The notes beneath the pieces were generated by a model. It saw only the letters and a program-made list of their open reading frames with translations, ran no database searches and was not told the origin of the DNA. DNA of 64,000 nucleotides from assembly GCA_004352715.1 (NCBI GenBank), contig SCFE01000001.1, positions 1,940,443-2,004,442 on the forward strand. Reading direction: 5' to 3'. Made by a program: the position numbers and the translations under genes. Shown piece by piece: positions 50,802 through 63,207 of this stretch; the first letter of the stretch is position 1, and each line of letters starts with the position of its first letter. Source of the DNA: Hofstenia miamia. Its lineage: Eukaryota > Xenacoelomorpha > Acoela.

Positions 50802-51631
50802 CTTTTTTTGTCAGAATTTTTCCTAATGTTGCTAGCACTCTTGAACATGAACCACCTTGATTATGAAAGTAAGTAAATATATATAAGAAAGAAAATATTG
50901 ATTAGTAAAAATTTGTGTACATATTTTGCTAAAGTACTAAAACTATGGCTGTAATTTTGTCATAATTTTTTGAACCAATCTAACTTATTTCAAACAGATT
51001 TCGCAAAAAAAACCGACTACACCTAATCCAAACGGAAGTTTTCAAAATCTGTTCCAATTCATCCTAACCTAGCCCAATAATGGTAGTTTTAAGATTTCTT
51101 CAAGAAAATCGAATTTAATTTTTAAATTTACATTTTTGAGCCTTGATATACTAAAGCATTTTATTTCTTGAGGAATTCATGATACATTTTAAAGTTAACA
51201 GTATTGCAAAACTTTGGTAAGTAAATACTAAAGATGAAATTGCTTTCCATTTGTAATTGTAATCTAATACTAACTATTAAATTGTTTTCAATTTTTAATG
51301 TTGGCGCCTAACAAATTATTGGAAAATACAATTGCTATATTGCAAAATTTGTTTCCGATTGTTTCAAAATCCGTTCTACAAATTACTTGCAGCTTTCAAT
51401 TGGGTATTTATTTTGTTAAATATAAAAAATCACTTTATTAAATTGCTATTATATGTATGCAATAACGTACATTTCACAGTCGTTCACCATATTTTACATA
51501 GTGGCCACTATGGCCATAATGTGGACGAAATATATAATATGGTCATTTTATGGATGGATAACCAATTTCGCCTTGCCATGTATGGCTATTCCATAAAAGC
51601 ACCCCTAATTTACATTTATCTATTTTCATAT

Positions 51632-51645
<14 letters not shown>

Positions 51646-51689
<44 letters not shown>

Positions 51690-51690
51690 G
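51646..51690. repeat. (TA)n microsatellite
   Basis: TA tract with C/G interruptions. Confidence 0.9.
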
Positions 51691-52759
51691 TATGTGTGTG
51701 TAATAAAATATATTGTGCATGTGTACGTTATTATGATATATTTAGTTGTAAGTACTTCTAGGTGGGTTTCTTTAGTTCTAAATTGTATTTTATCTCTCAA
51801 ATGTAAACACATCAAATCATTGAGCATATAATCTACCAACGCCCATTTATTAACCACAAAGTCCAACAGATTCAAAGAAATAATGCATAAGTTTCACAAT
51901 GTAACAGAAATGTAAACACATGTTTCTACGAACTTCTTGATTGCAGCATTCACATGGAAAAGAAAATATACTAATCAAAATTTCGAATAATATTTATTTA
52001 ACATAATCAATGTAACCATTTTGTTTTTGAAGTGTTTACGCAATAGCACTCCATAAATGGATCAATTCCCCTCTCAACCATTTAACTGATCTCAAATGTT
52101 CACTATTTATTTAGCATTGATATTCCTACAAACAAACAAATGGGAAAAGAGAGTCTTGCTGACACCTACTGGTAAGCAAACCTGAAAAGCATTCTAAAAA
52201 GCGCTTGAAGAACACGCCATACATAATGGTATGGGTATGTTAACAAAGTTTAGCATAAATTGGATCGCTTTGTACATTGAAATTTTTTTCTACCATAAAG
52301 TGTTTTTTAAAACAATTCAATTTAAAGACCACATTACATAATCGTTTGCAAGAGAGAGATTTTATAAATTCAATCAACCAAGACTATAATTTGATATTAT
52401 TGTTACTGATTAGGGGCACAGGCAAATGCTACAAATTATAATACTACGTTTGCCCTAAAACAGCTGTTACATTTGATTTAAAGCATAATAACTTTGAAGG
52501 AAAAATCGTCAATATTGTTATCTTTGCTTAATCTTTGAAATTTCGTCTACCTTCTAAGGCCATTTTAGAACCTTTTCCTATTTTGTTTTCAATAAATATA
52601 TGCTTCCAGTATGTTTTATGGTGCTAATTGATTCATTTAGATGATTTGCAGCCATCCAGAACGGCGGTAACAACTGTAAGTAATTTAAGGAGTTGTGAAA
52701 GTTGCTTATTCTCTTATAAATTCTGAGGAGAAGAGGATGAGGAATTCAGGAGATATAAT

Positions 52760-52762
<3 letters not shown>

Positions 52763-52799
<37 letters not shown>
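52763..52799. repeat. (TA)n microsatellite
   Basis: Uninterrupted TA tract. Confidence 0.95.
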
Positions 52800-52801
<2 letters not shown>

Positions 52802-54460
52802 CATTTCAACCTAACAAACGAAACCAGGTTAATGAATATTTGTGTTATAAATTACTAACAGTGAGTTATCCCCCCTAAGCTTATGCAAATATTATTAAGG
52901 CTAGCTAACACACCTATGTGCCCAATGGTTCAGGCAGTGAGGGGATTTTCGAACTTTTAAATGCTCTTGCTTTCATTAGGAAACACTTCTTAGCCCTTGA
53001 TAATCCCAAGCAGAAGGCTTAGGCCCAATCTCTGCCCAGCCCAAATCCGGTCCAACCCACTAAATTCAAATTCGGCAAGTTTTTATTATTATTTTAAGAA
53101 ATTGTCTACAATTTAGCGGTTTGCTAAACCGAATTTAGGTGTTAGAAACTTTTTAATAAAATCTGCACAATGAAATTGAAAACATTAAGGGGAGTTTTTC
53201 AAGAGTATAGCATACAAATGTAGAATTTCAAAACGCTTACAAAATTATATACCATTCACTACAGCTGTAATCTATTTTTTCAATTTCAACCCATCTTTTC
53301 CAATAGCTCAGCGCAGATCCATCTCTGACTTCAACTCCTGTTAATAGAAGAATGCACACGCCTGAGGATCATTCTATGTTAAGGCTGCGCTGTCACAAAG
53401 TATCTTTAGTTACATTTTGTAATTTGCCATAATTTGACATTAATACCTTATTTCTCTATTTTTTTATTAGCATTGCTATATAATTCACCAAATTTCACTA
53501 CAAGTTAACAAATATAGAAAACGTGTTCAAATTATTTTCAGTAGCAAAATATAATAATTTCATAAACATTTCATTCAAAATCGCTCTATATCTAATTGCT
53601 AGTTTCGCTTAAGTAGTGCATTAAATTGCCTTTGTCATAAACTACGGACTCACAGGGATATGCAATTTTTAGTTGAAACTCTGCAAATAGACGTTTTTAG
53701 TTCAGTAAATTAATCGATTTTTGAATTTTACACAAAATATTATAGACAACTTTTGGCAATAATTGGAATGAAAATAATAGATCAAAAATCATGATAGATT
53801 AACTAGTTTGGTATTAATAATAACGAATATATAAATCATAAATATCTTTCAAAAAATGTTATCATTGTGAAGTTAATAGTGCTTCATATTTCTGTTAGCA
53901 GTAAGAAGTTGTTCCAGAAAAACAAAAGTTAAATGTTGCCAGTAATCATAATCACCAGCATAGATACTTATGTAAACGCTCTGATCACATTTTAATTTGC
54001 TTAGGTTTGACATCACAAGTTGAGGTTACTGATAGAAGATCACAATGGTGTGAAAAAAGGTTAGTGTTAAACCTTCCATATACAAAAAACATTGATTTCG
54101 GCTGTGGAATAATATTTTTGGGTCATCAAACTGTGAAGTACACTCAAAAGTCTTTTCTGTACTAATTTATTAGACAGGACAATAATGCTGCTTGATTCGG
54201 GACTTGATTATATACCTATATCAGGAAGATTCTCAATTGCCAATGCTCTTGAGATCATTTTAAGTGACTCTCAGTTAATTGGCAACTATTGACAATTTTC
54301 CTTCTTACGCAATATTTTAGTCAATTCTTTCAACGTGTTCAATGGATTAATCAATTTTCAATTATTTCAATAATTGCAATATCAATCAAATATTTTCTAC
54401 ACCTGCAGACATAGAGTAGAACCAATACTTAATATATAAATGCACTATGACTGTTATAGG

Positions 54461-54683
54461 CAGGGGCGTACGCACGATTTTCTGCCAGAGGGGATATCTC
54501 CGTCGGGATCACGTGAATAATCTAAAGCCGGGCAAAGTCCCCGAATTTTTTCGAAAATATTGATACATTCGACCCTAAAAAAAGCATTTCACCATTTTAG
54601 TTCTTATTTTTTTAATTTTTTACCAAATTTTTTTATTTAACCTATCATAATCAATTATGAAAATCTGATGAGTGAGGCCACTG
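54461..54683. mobile_element. hAT-like MITE with perfect 8-bp target duplication
   Basis: The left end CAGGGGCGTACGC and inverted right end CAGTGGCCTCAC fit the hAT pattern. The element is flanked by exact direct repeats GTTATAGG at 54453-54460 and 54684-54691. At 223 bp and without an ORF it is a non-autonomous copy. The intact duplication suggests it is younger than its relative at 45752. Confidence 0.85.
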
Positions 54684-55357
54684 GTTATAGGCAAACATTC
54701 CATGAGCAATTGAAGCCTCTCTCCTCTGTTAATTTTCATTAAAATTGATTTAATTTATACTTAGATATACTCTTTGTTGGTTAATTATCACAATTGCAAT
54801 ATATAATGATATATATTTATATAATTTTTGCATGATGATATAATTGTACACCATTGTATATAATTGCATCGTAATAGTCTAAGATATCGGCCTTATATCT
54901 AAAAAATTTCAAAGTAAAGTTTAGTATATCATGTCTTTTGTCATCGTTAATTAGTTAAATAAAAGAAATAATTGAAATTCATTTCTTACCACAGTACAAT
55001 AATATAATAAAATCTAATTACTATTTTTAAAAATATAATAAAAATATATAATAATGTGGAAATTAGTATAATATTAAAAGAAAACATATCGTAGTTATAT
55101 ATAATTACATCCTTAACATAACATTTTGGTAATTTATAGTAGTCAAGCTTAGAATTATTTAATATAATTCTATAAAATGTATCGGTTAATCAAATCTTAG
55201 ATTGCAAAACATTTGAAGAAACTGAAAAAATGTGTTATACTACATGAAAACAAAAGATAGAGTGAAAGTCTTAAACAATAAACTACATTTTATTCGAAAA
55301 TTTTAAGTTATCAACATATTTACTTTGTTTCTTACTGAAGCTAGTTGATTAAACATA

Positions 55358-56208
55358 CAGTACTGGAAATATGTATTCGACCACCTTGATATTTTGAATA
55401 AATAATGAAGATTCATTTTATAGAGTGTGCCTAAGAATATAACTAAGTGTTACTTTGATTGAGAAAGGAAAATCTGTATATCTAATAACATAAAATATGT
55501 AGAATAACAATTTGCTATTAATTTTTTATAAAAATTAGAAAACTTGTATTGGAAAAATGTATTCGGCCACCTGAAAAAATTGAAAAAATTTTTAACAAAT
55601 GGGCAAATCCGAAAAAAGTAAATTGAAAATAAGATACATAAATTATAAATTGATGCAATACAAGCATTTAGCAACAAAATTGTCTCTTCTAATATTTTGT
55701 AGAGTGTCCCTTTGAGTGAATAACAGCTTCAAGGCGATCAGGGATTGAAGCAAAAAGTCTTTCAATAAAGCTGTTGGAAACTACATAAAATTTTTTTTAT
55801 TGCGCTCCACAGCTTGTCTTCAGTGTGAAGAGTATGCTGTCCAATTCGATATTTGACCTCTTTCCACATATTTTCCCAACTCACCCGGCGTAATCTTTGC
55901 TTTGAGGTTAAGAATGGCTTTCTGGGTGCAGACTGACAAATGCTCGGCCAATGATTTTTTTACAGATTCTTTGATTTTGTCTGCAGTGGCCGAATACTTT
56001 TTTCAAGAAAAGATTAGCTAGCTAGAAGCATTGTACTATTTCTCCTTGAGATTTATAGTAAATATTGATAATTATGTCTCAACATTGATGAATTCCTCTT
56101 TCTGCAACACCAAATCTAATTAAAAAATAACTATGACATTCTTGGCGTCCATTTCCTAGAAATATTTATGACAAATCATGGGTGGCCGAATTCTTTTTTC
56201 CAGGACTG
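55358..56208 (-). mobile_element. Tc1-like transposon with IR/DR ends
   Basis: Flanked by TA at 55356-55357 and 56209-56210. The outer ends read CAGTACTGGAAATATGTATT and, inverted on the right, CAGTCCTGGAAAAAAGAATT, both followed by CG.CCACC. A second, inner copy of the same motif lies at each end (about 55543-55573 and 55985-56013). This gives two direct repeats per inverted repeat, the IR/DR layout of some Tc1 elements, where transposase binds both. It contains a decayed transposase C-terminus on the minus strand. At 851 bp it is shorter than a full Tc1 element (usually about 1.3-1.7 kb) and is internally deleted. Confidence 0.85.
55689..55960 (-). pseudogene. Tc1-like transposase C-terminal remnant
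   Basis: The minus-strand translation shows VSWENMWKEVKYRIGQ, then after a frame change SFIERLFASIPDRLEAVIHS and KGHSTKY before a stop at 55689. The 'L..S.P.R..AVI..KG..TKY' ending is the standard C-terminus of Tc1 transposases. The N-terminal DNA-binding domain and the catalytic DDE core are absent. Confidence 0.75.
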
Positions 56209-56209
56209 T

Positions 56210-58980
56210 ATTTGCTATATACCACAGATTAATAGAGATTTCTTCTTGATTTATTGAAAAATTATCTATTAACTTCGAAAAATTAAAATTTATTGTTACA
56301 TTGCTCTCTATTGTTAAAAGCTACAAACCACGTAATCCTTTTTGTAGTATGGATGATCTTACTCTGAAAGATTGTACTTATATCTTTTGAGTAATAATTG
56401 TTTAGCGCGGGTCCAATGGCAATCGCCCCTCGTCCCTCATAAAGCCGGTACTGTTGGTGTTTAATACAAAAAATACTATTGAACTATCGCTGAAATCCGT
56501 CAGATAGCAATGTATAAACACTTCAAATCATTATTAGCTATTTTTTAAGTTTAAAGACCGAATCTTATGGTAATCGTAAAATCTTAAAGACTTTTCATAC
56601 ATGTATTTTAAGATGTCCAACCATCAAATTGTAGCAGAAATAAAATTTATATCTGGAGAATATCTGAAGATTATCGGCATATTTGGTTTCTTAAATTTCA
56701 CATTATCACATTTAATCTATTAAATAGATTTATTTCAACTTGTAAACAATATTAATCTTTTCAATATTAAGCTTAATACTTATACTGATAAAACTTCTTA
56801 ACACCAAATCCCAAAACAAATCGAAATGAGATCGTTATCTTTTGCATAAATTAAATCACTTAAGAGAAATAAATACAGATTAACAATATTTTATTAAGAA
56901 AAACTTCGTTTTTTATGAATGCACTTATAACTTTTTCAATAATAACTTATACCTCAGTAAGTAACAAATTTATTTTTAAACCAATCAAAAATTTGAACAA
57001 AGTAATGAAAATAGGAAAAATTTGGTTGCTTAGTGTAGGTTCTTTGCCAAAATATTCGTTTTCCATATCTGACTTACCATGTATTGCTAAAAAAATATAG
57101 AATTCTAAGAAAAAGTATGCTTATTATACACGCCATACATGTTATAGTGCATTTCTTCCTTGGTTTTTAAAAATCTTTCTTTAAACTATTATTATAAATA
57201 AAGAATATTTCTAATTTAGTACTTAGAATTCCCATCCTGATAACTTAGACTTACTAAATCCTCAAAAGATTACTGGCTTTGGGTTCCACAAACCTTACCT
57301 GTATTTCTAAGTCCTGTTTGAAGCCGGGAGCTCGGACTTTATAATATTTCATACGAAAAATACGATACCATACAAATAACAAAATTCACTTATACTATTA
57401 ATAAAAACCAATTTACGATATAAGCCAGTTAATTAATTGACTCATAAGCAATTTCTAGTTATTGTATTGAAACATCCAGCGACACTAAAGCGTTTTCTAC
57501 CTATACATTGTTTGACGGAATGTTGCGAATCCAGCAGTCAATAATAAAGTATTAATAATAAAGATTTAAAAAAATATTACTACCTAACTACCTAAATGTG
57601 GGTGTGAAATGTTTTTGTTTTAAACTTACCTTAACTGAACTTATTTTATTTTTAGAATTACTTGATGCCTGCAGCTAAATTAAATGTTCTTGGCTATAAA
57701 TTACTGCTAGTATTTACTAATGACATAAAAATCTGTGAAAATCAAAGTAATTAGTTAGAACATCAAAGAACACAAACTTATTTATTTCTCACACATACTG
57801 TAGCTGTACAATTCTTTTAACTGTGAGTGTAGAACTAATTACTTTGCGGTGTGTACTCAAAATATAAAAAACAAATACCCGCGGTTTCAAAAAACGATAG
57901 CTTTAATGTACAAGGTACTGAATTTATCAATTACTAAAGAATGATAAAGAATGATTTTTAAACGTATGAAGTGTATACGTATTAAGCTCAAATTACGACA
58001 ATTTAGCTTTTGAAAATACATCTGCTATGATTTTCTTACCACTGAAAAGGACTAAGATTTCTAACATACTACGTCCATTGACAAGTTTGTCATTCATGCA
58101 AAATCCAATCCAATATAGGGATCAAATCTTTCCAAATCTTCTTCAATATCACAGATACATTGTACGCAATAATCAGATTTGGCATAATACAAAGACATTT
58201 CATGAATCAAATCAGAAGAAATATCTAAACTCTAATTAGCTAATTTATTCCTAAAATGCAACCTGGTTATTTATTTACTCACCCTGATTACTATACACGA
58301 GCGAAGAATAATACAAAAGGTAGTGCTACTGAGCTTGCAACTCAGAATATCTTAAAATTAGAGAACTTTTCCAGCTAAACATCACCAGCAACGTCAAGTT
58401 GAGAGGACAGAAGAACTCATAAAACAAATAGTAATAAATATATAAATTTGATTTCGAATCACTATTATAATTTGAAAGTCCCTTAAAATCCCCAAAATTT
58501 CTTAACATCTCATGCGATACCTATATTCAATGGACAAATCTGACACATAACTAACATCCTCCTATGAAACGAATGTGTACTGAATTTTTAATTTCACGAT
58601 TGTGAATCAAATTTATGTTTAATAAACAGACGTTCATTTTTAAATTGGAATGAAATCTAGTTGAATATAATGAATATATTAATTATTTTGTGTAAATTAT
58701 TCTTGAAATTTTTTATTGCAACGTTATTTTCACGGGAATAAAGGCAAACGTTTTGCAGAATAAATATACTTTATTTCTGAAATTGCATAATTTTTTGGAA
58801 AAATTAAACACTCTATCATTTGAATTTTGAAATGCAAATTTTTAAATGTTTTTCAATTAGTTTAGCATCAAAGAATATCGAGCAGTTCCGAGAAATTAAA
58901 CAAGGAACAAACATAGTTAATATTTTAAAATTTAAATGTTAAACAAGTAAAGATTATATCAATATATTGTTGCTTTCTTT
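56210..58980. other. AT-rich stretch without a recognisable gene
   Basis: No gene or clear transposon. A GC-richer patch near 56404-56452 ends in a CAGTACCGGC-type motif when reversed, possibly an isolated transposon end. Confidence 0.45.
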
Positions 58981-59013
58981 TAATATCTGTAAATTATTTG
59001 AATATATTTTTGA

Positions 59014-59018
<5 letters not shown>

Positions 59019-59050
<32 letters not shown>
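59019..59050. repeat. (TA)n microsatellite
   Basis: Uninterrupted TA tract. Confidence 0.95.
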
Positions 59051-59053
<3 letters not shown>

Positions 59054-59206
59054 CTGCATCATGTACATATATGTATATATCGATTATAAGCACATACTGG
59101 TGATCTCAAGGCAGGGCAAGACAGTACAGTAATAAAATATATTTAGCTATATACTCCTAGCTCTAGCATATACTTCTAATATGTTTATTTAAAAGTTCTC
59201 AAAGAA

Positions 59207-59255
59207 TGCAAATAAATAAATGTATTTCTAAAGCGCAAATATACACATACGCAAG

Positions 59256-59294
<39 letters not shown>

Positions 59295-60240
59295 TATACT
59301 AACCCTGCTGAGTTTCGACTGTGGAAACAAAATTGTAGTAAATTAACTACCAGCATAATGAAATGTACGCTCAAACAAAAGCTGTTTTAACTTTTTTTAA
59401 ACATGATATGATTCGGCTCAAATCTTAAAATGAATGGTAAGGAATTCCAAAGTTTCGGCCCAAAAATACAAAAGGAAGCATCTCCTCCAGTTGAATTGGA
59501 TTTTGGGGGAACTAATGGAAGCTGATCAGACGAATGTAAATCGATATTTAGCATGTATTTTTGAAGTAATTCGGCTCTCGGCTAGATATTTAGGTTCGTC
59601 GATGTAGATAATTCTATGGATAGCACATATGATCATATAATCAATTCTCGCTTTTATTGGTAAAATTTTTACTTCTTCAGCAATGCTAGTGCAGAACACT
59701 TCCTAGGTTTTCGGAAAACTACCCTTGCTGCAAAATTGAGTACGGACTGTAAGCGTTTCTGTAAATTTGTAGCACAACCGATTAAGAGGGCGTTTCCATA
59801 ATCCAAGCGTGGCATACAATAGATTTTACTAGGTTAGCTGTTGATGCAATAGTTAAGCAATGCCGAATCGTCATAATATTACGCAGATAATATAATGCAG
59901 TTACTTTAACGCTTTGTTCACATGCTTATTCATCTTTAAATTTGTGTCAAAGCAGACACCAAGGTTCTTAACTGATGTTGATTCCTCTATCAATACATCG
60001 GCAATGCGGACACGGATTGTTTCCAAAAAATTTAAAATACGTAGACTAGTTCTGTTTTAGCATCATTAATCGTAAGCCTGTTCTTGAACATCCAGGATTT
60101 TATCTCATCAGTGCAGATTTCCAAGCGTGAAACTTGATCTCTGTTTGGAACAAAGCCCATATAGAGCTGTGTGTCGTCAGCATATGAATGGTATTCGAGA
60201 TTGCATCAACGCACCAGTTCACTAAGAGATAAAGTATATG
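59207..60240 (-). mobile_element. LINE reverse transcriptase remnant (CR1/L2-like)
   Basis: Read on the minus strand from about 60240, the frames give SYADDTQLYMGFVP (the YADD catalytic box with the common TQLY), KSWMFKNRLTINDAKTELV and SVKNLGVCFDTNLKMNKHVN. After a frame change comes the C-terminal block with CHALDYGNALLIG and then ARIDYMI. The 3' end reads TTGCGCTTTAGAAATACATT followed by TTTA repeats near 59240-59207, another typical LINE tail. A TA tract (59257-59290) interrupts the 3' region. Frames are broken and the 5' part is missing, so it is a dead, 5'-truncated copy. Confidence 0.85.
59257..59290. repeat. (TA)n microsatellite
   Basis: TA tract inside the 3' region of the LINE remnant. 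Confidence 0.95.
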
Positions 60241-60431
60241 TACTGAAAGGCAAGGGTCCACAAATTGAGTACTTACAAATATATATTTCTTAAGCATTTC
60301 TACTATATCATGACTGAAACTTTAAGTAAAACAGTGAAGATTATGCGTTAAAGTGGTGGTGCACAGCTATAGGAGGTAAAGAAATGGGAAAAACAATTAC
60401 TAATTACTGTAGTGAGATGCCGTTTACACAA

Positions 60432-61267
60432 TAAAGTTGTGAATCATTTTTGAAAAGTTAGTATTTATTGTGTGGATCTCGATTATAATATAACTGTTAT
60501 AATGTGAATAGGAATGTTACTGACCAGTAGGAACTTCTCTCTCCCTCTTTCTTCTACCTCTGAAATATATTGCTCCACAATCGGCTGACAGAGCATTTTA
60601 CAAGGTTTCACTTAACTCCATGTTTAGTGAAAATTCAAATTAAAGTTGTGAATCATTTTTGAAAAGTTAGTATTTATTGTGTGGATCTCGATTATAATAT
60701 AACTGTTATAATGTGAATAGGAATGTTACTGACCAGTAGGAACTTCTCTCTCCCTCTTTCTTCTACCTCTGAAATATATTGCTCCACAATCGGCTGACAG
60801 AGCATTTTACAAGGTTTCACTTAACTCCATGTTTAGTGAAAATTCAAATTAAAGTTGTGAATCATTTTTGAAAAGTTAGTATTTATTGTGTGGATCTCGA
60901 TTATAATATAACTGTTATAATGTGAATAGGAATGTTACTGACCAGTAGGAACTTCTCTCTCCCTCTTTCTTCTACCTCTGAAATATATTGCTCCACAATC
61001 GGCTGACAGAGCATTTTACAAGGTTTCACTTAACTCCATGTTTAGTGAAAATTCAAATTAAAGTTGTGAATCATTTTTGAAAAGTTAGTATTTATTGTGT
61101 GGATCTCGATTATAATATAACTGTTATAATGTGAATAGGAATGTTACTGACCAGTAGGAACTTCTCTCTCCCTCTTTCTTCTACCTCTGAAATATATTGC
61201 TCCACAATCGGCTGACAGAGCATTTTACAAGGTTTCACTTAACTCCATGTTTAGTGAAAATTCAAAT
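60432..61267. repeat. Tandem array: four identical copies of a 209-bp unit
   Basis: Units start at 60432, 60641, 60850 and 61059 (each at TAAAGTTGTGAATC) and I see no difference between them. Each unit includes a pyrimidine-rich run (CTTCTCTCTCCCTCTTTC) and the motif CAATCGGCTGACAG. No ORF, no inverted termini and no similarity to the transposons in the window. The array ends about 0.9 kb upstream of the homeobox start codon. Identical copies imply a recent expansion or gene conversion. Copy number may be wrong in the assembly. Confidence 0.97.
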
Positions 61268-62139
61268 ATACGTGCACTTTCTTTACAAATATTTTATATA
61301 AGAAATTACAAATTGTGCTTACAGCAGGTAGTTTGAAATTTCTGCAAAATAATATTTTATCCCAGTTTTTGCAGAGCTGTTTTTTATTCATTAAAATGTG
61401 AATCAATAGAGATACATGACTCACTCAGAATTTTGAAATAATTCCAATATTACACTAAAACTGATTAAATTGTTTTAAATAGTGTGTCTGAATTAGGAAA
61501 TGTATAAAAAGCGTTAATTACAATATTTTTGAAGAAATGCATAGAAATATTCAAAAGGAAGTAGCAGCTAAGATATAAAACCAGACAATTTCAAATTGCC
61601 GTATTATTTTAAATACCCTGATTTAATATTGAAGCTGAGAATATAATGGCATTTCAAAAATAAATTAAATAAGAACTTGGAATTAAGTTTAATCCAACTC
61701 GTCTGGACCTCTTTTATGATACTAAATCAGTAGGTAGTAAAAGAAATTAGCAACCGAATGTGAACAATTTAAGTTGACTGATATTAATGACAATTTCAAA
61801 ACAAACACTTCTGTCAAAGAAAACTGGTATATAATTCTACAAATCTTTATATATCACACATTATTGTGGCCACTACAAAATGAGCATGCCGACATGTAAT
61901 ATACCAAACCACCGTATGTTAACATTTACGAAATTGTATCTATCATTGATACGTCAATCTACGCTTTCAATTGATGGCCAATTAATAGTATCACACAAAG
62001 CCGTCTTGCTTAAATAAACATTGACATTGATTGGTCGATATTCCAAAGCTGTTTGTGAACAAAATCACGCTATTGGCTCTCGTATCAATTATTTTAATTG
62101 GCCAGTTAATGTGATAGTCGTTATATGTGACAATCTAGC

Positions 62140-62153
62140 TTTCCACTATACAG
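62140..62153 (+). promoter_or_regulatory. Splice-acceptor-like site before homeobox ATG
   Basis: TTTCCACTATACAG ends 23 bases before the ATG at 62177. It has the form of a 3' splice site and could join to an upstream non-coding exon or a trans-spliced leader. Confidence 0.35.
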
Positions 62154-62176
62154 GTGAAAATCAAGAGTCAGTCGAT

Positions 62177-63207
62177 ATGACGATTTACCCCTCTGTGCTC
62201 AATCATGGCAGAAGTCAATCAAAAACTTCATTTCTCATGGATGATATACTCTCATCCAAAGATCAAACACAACTTAAAGCTGCACAAGTCGTTACTCATT
62301 CTCCTGAAATCACATCCTTCACTCAGAGGTTTTCACATTCTACAGACAATGGTAAGTTTTAATAATGTATCTATAAATCCCATGTTTTGTGAGATTTAGA
62401 GTTTTTGACAAATGACGTTATGCGCATTTAATAGTGAATATGCTTATTTTGATAATGTTTAGATGTATCCCCACAGATGGATTTTAGCGGGAATTGTTCA
62501 GATGACAGTTCAGCGTCTAAAAAGAAAAATAGAACTGCATTCACACCAGGGCAGATTTGTGAACTTGAAAATAGATTTCGTCTTCAGCAGTATTTGTCAA
62601 CAACAGAACGAGGAGAATTTGCATCCAGACTCAAGCTTACAGATACTCAGGTAAAGCTTTTCTCTTAAAAGTTTTCCTATTAATTTAGTGGCTAATAATT
62701 AATTATTAGTTTAAAAAATTTGAATATATTTTGAGTAAAACCTGAATATGTTGTAATACAACCTGTAAGTGAAAACATAAAATGTAAGCGTAACGAAAAT
62801 AAATTTCTTATTTAATACCAGTCATTCTAACTCAAAAAATTTATGAGAAAATCATCGTATTTTATTTAGTATTTAAAAAATTTTTAACATTAAGTATTAA
62901 AACGTTACATTAGCAAGAAATCAATGATGATGTTTAGGTAAAAACATGGTTTCAAAACCGACGAATGAAGTTAAAGCGTCAGCAAACTGATGCTGAAAAT
63001 ATGCAGATGCAAATGGCGTTTCTTTATGATGTTTGTACAGTTCATCCAACTTCACTTGTTCACCAGCTTACCTCCTCTCCACTTATGTATCAACACACTC
63101 ATCAGCCTCTACCCTTGAGATCTCAGTCCGATAGACTATATCCTCCACATCCCTTCAGCAAATTGGCTCTGTTCAATCCTGCTCATACCTCATCCACCCC
63201 TTCTTAA
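62177..63207 (+). CDS. NK-class (NKL) homeobox transcription factor
   Basis: Three exons, 62177-62351, 62463-62650 and 62938-63207, give 210 residues. Introns are GT-AG: the first in phase 1 (AG at 62461-62462, not the later CAG at 62476, keeps the frame), the second in phase 0 between homeodomain residues 44 and 45, a known position in this class. The ATG at 62177 is the first true ATG in the frame. Residues 18-25 read SFLMDDIL, like the N-terminal IDDIL-type repressor motif of NKL proteins. The homeodomain is residues 78-137: RTAFTPGQICELENRFRLQ, YLSTTERGEFASRL, LTDTQ, VKTWFQNRRMKLKRQ, with L16, F20, W48, F49, Thr47, Gln50 and Asn51. It mixes features of Vent (NRRMKLKRQ), Tlx (QICELE.RF), Bsx (YLST.ER) and Barhl (LTDTQ), so I give no symbol. 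The C-terminus is Pro/His/Leu-rich. A nuclear DNA-binding regulator is expected. Confidence 0.9.

Larger units (their letters stand above)
47350..54450. other. AT-rich stretch without a recognisable gene
   Basis: Contains TA tracts, a short 32-bp tandem repeat and a conspicuous GC-richer patch at about 48596-48680, but no exon set or transposon I can support. Frames at 51332-51875 arise from translated TA repeats. Confidence 0.5.

Noticed and set aside
51332-51875. Overlapping frames rich in Tyr-Ile on both strands (also 5791-6039 and 18007-18210)
   Set aside because: They are translations of (TA)n repeats.
52641-52676. Possible mini-exon ending ACAACT|GTAAGT
   Set aside because: Good donor form, but no partner exon or recognisable coding content.
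60432-61267. CRISPR-like array
   Set aside because: The repeat is a contiguous 209-bp tandem without spacers, in eukaryotic DNA.
62021-62176. N-terminal extension of the homeobox ORF
   Set aside because: The codon at 62021 is TTG, the translated text looks non-coding, and an acceptor-like site lies within it. The first ATG in frame is 62177.
62471-62476. CCACAG as acceptor of homeobox exon 2
   Set aside because: It would put the homeodomain out of frame with exon 1. The AG at 62461-62462 keeps phase 1.
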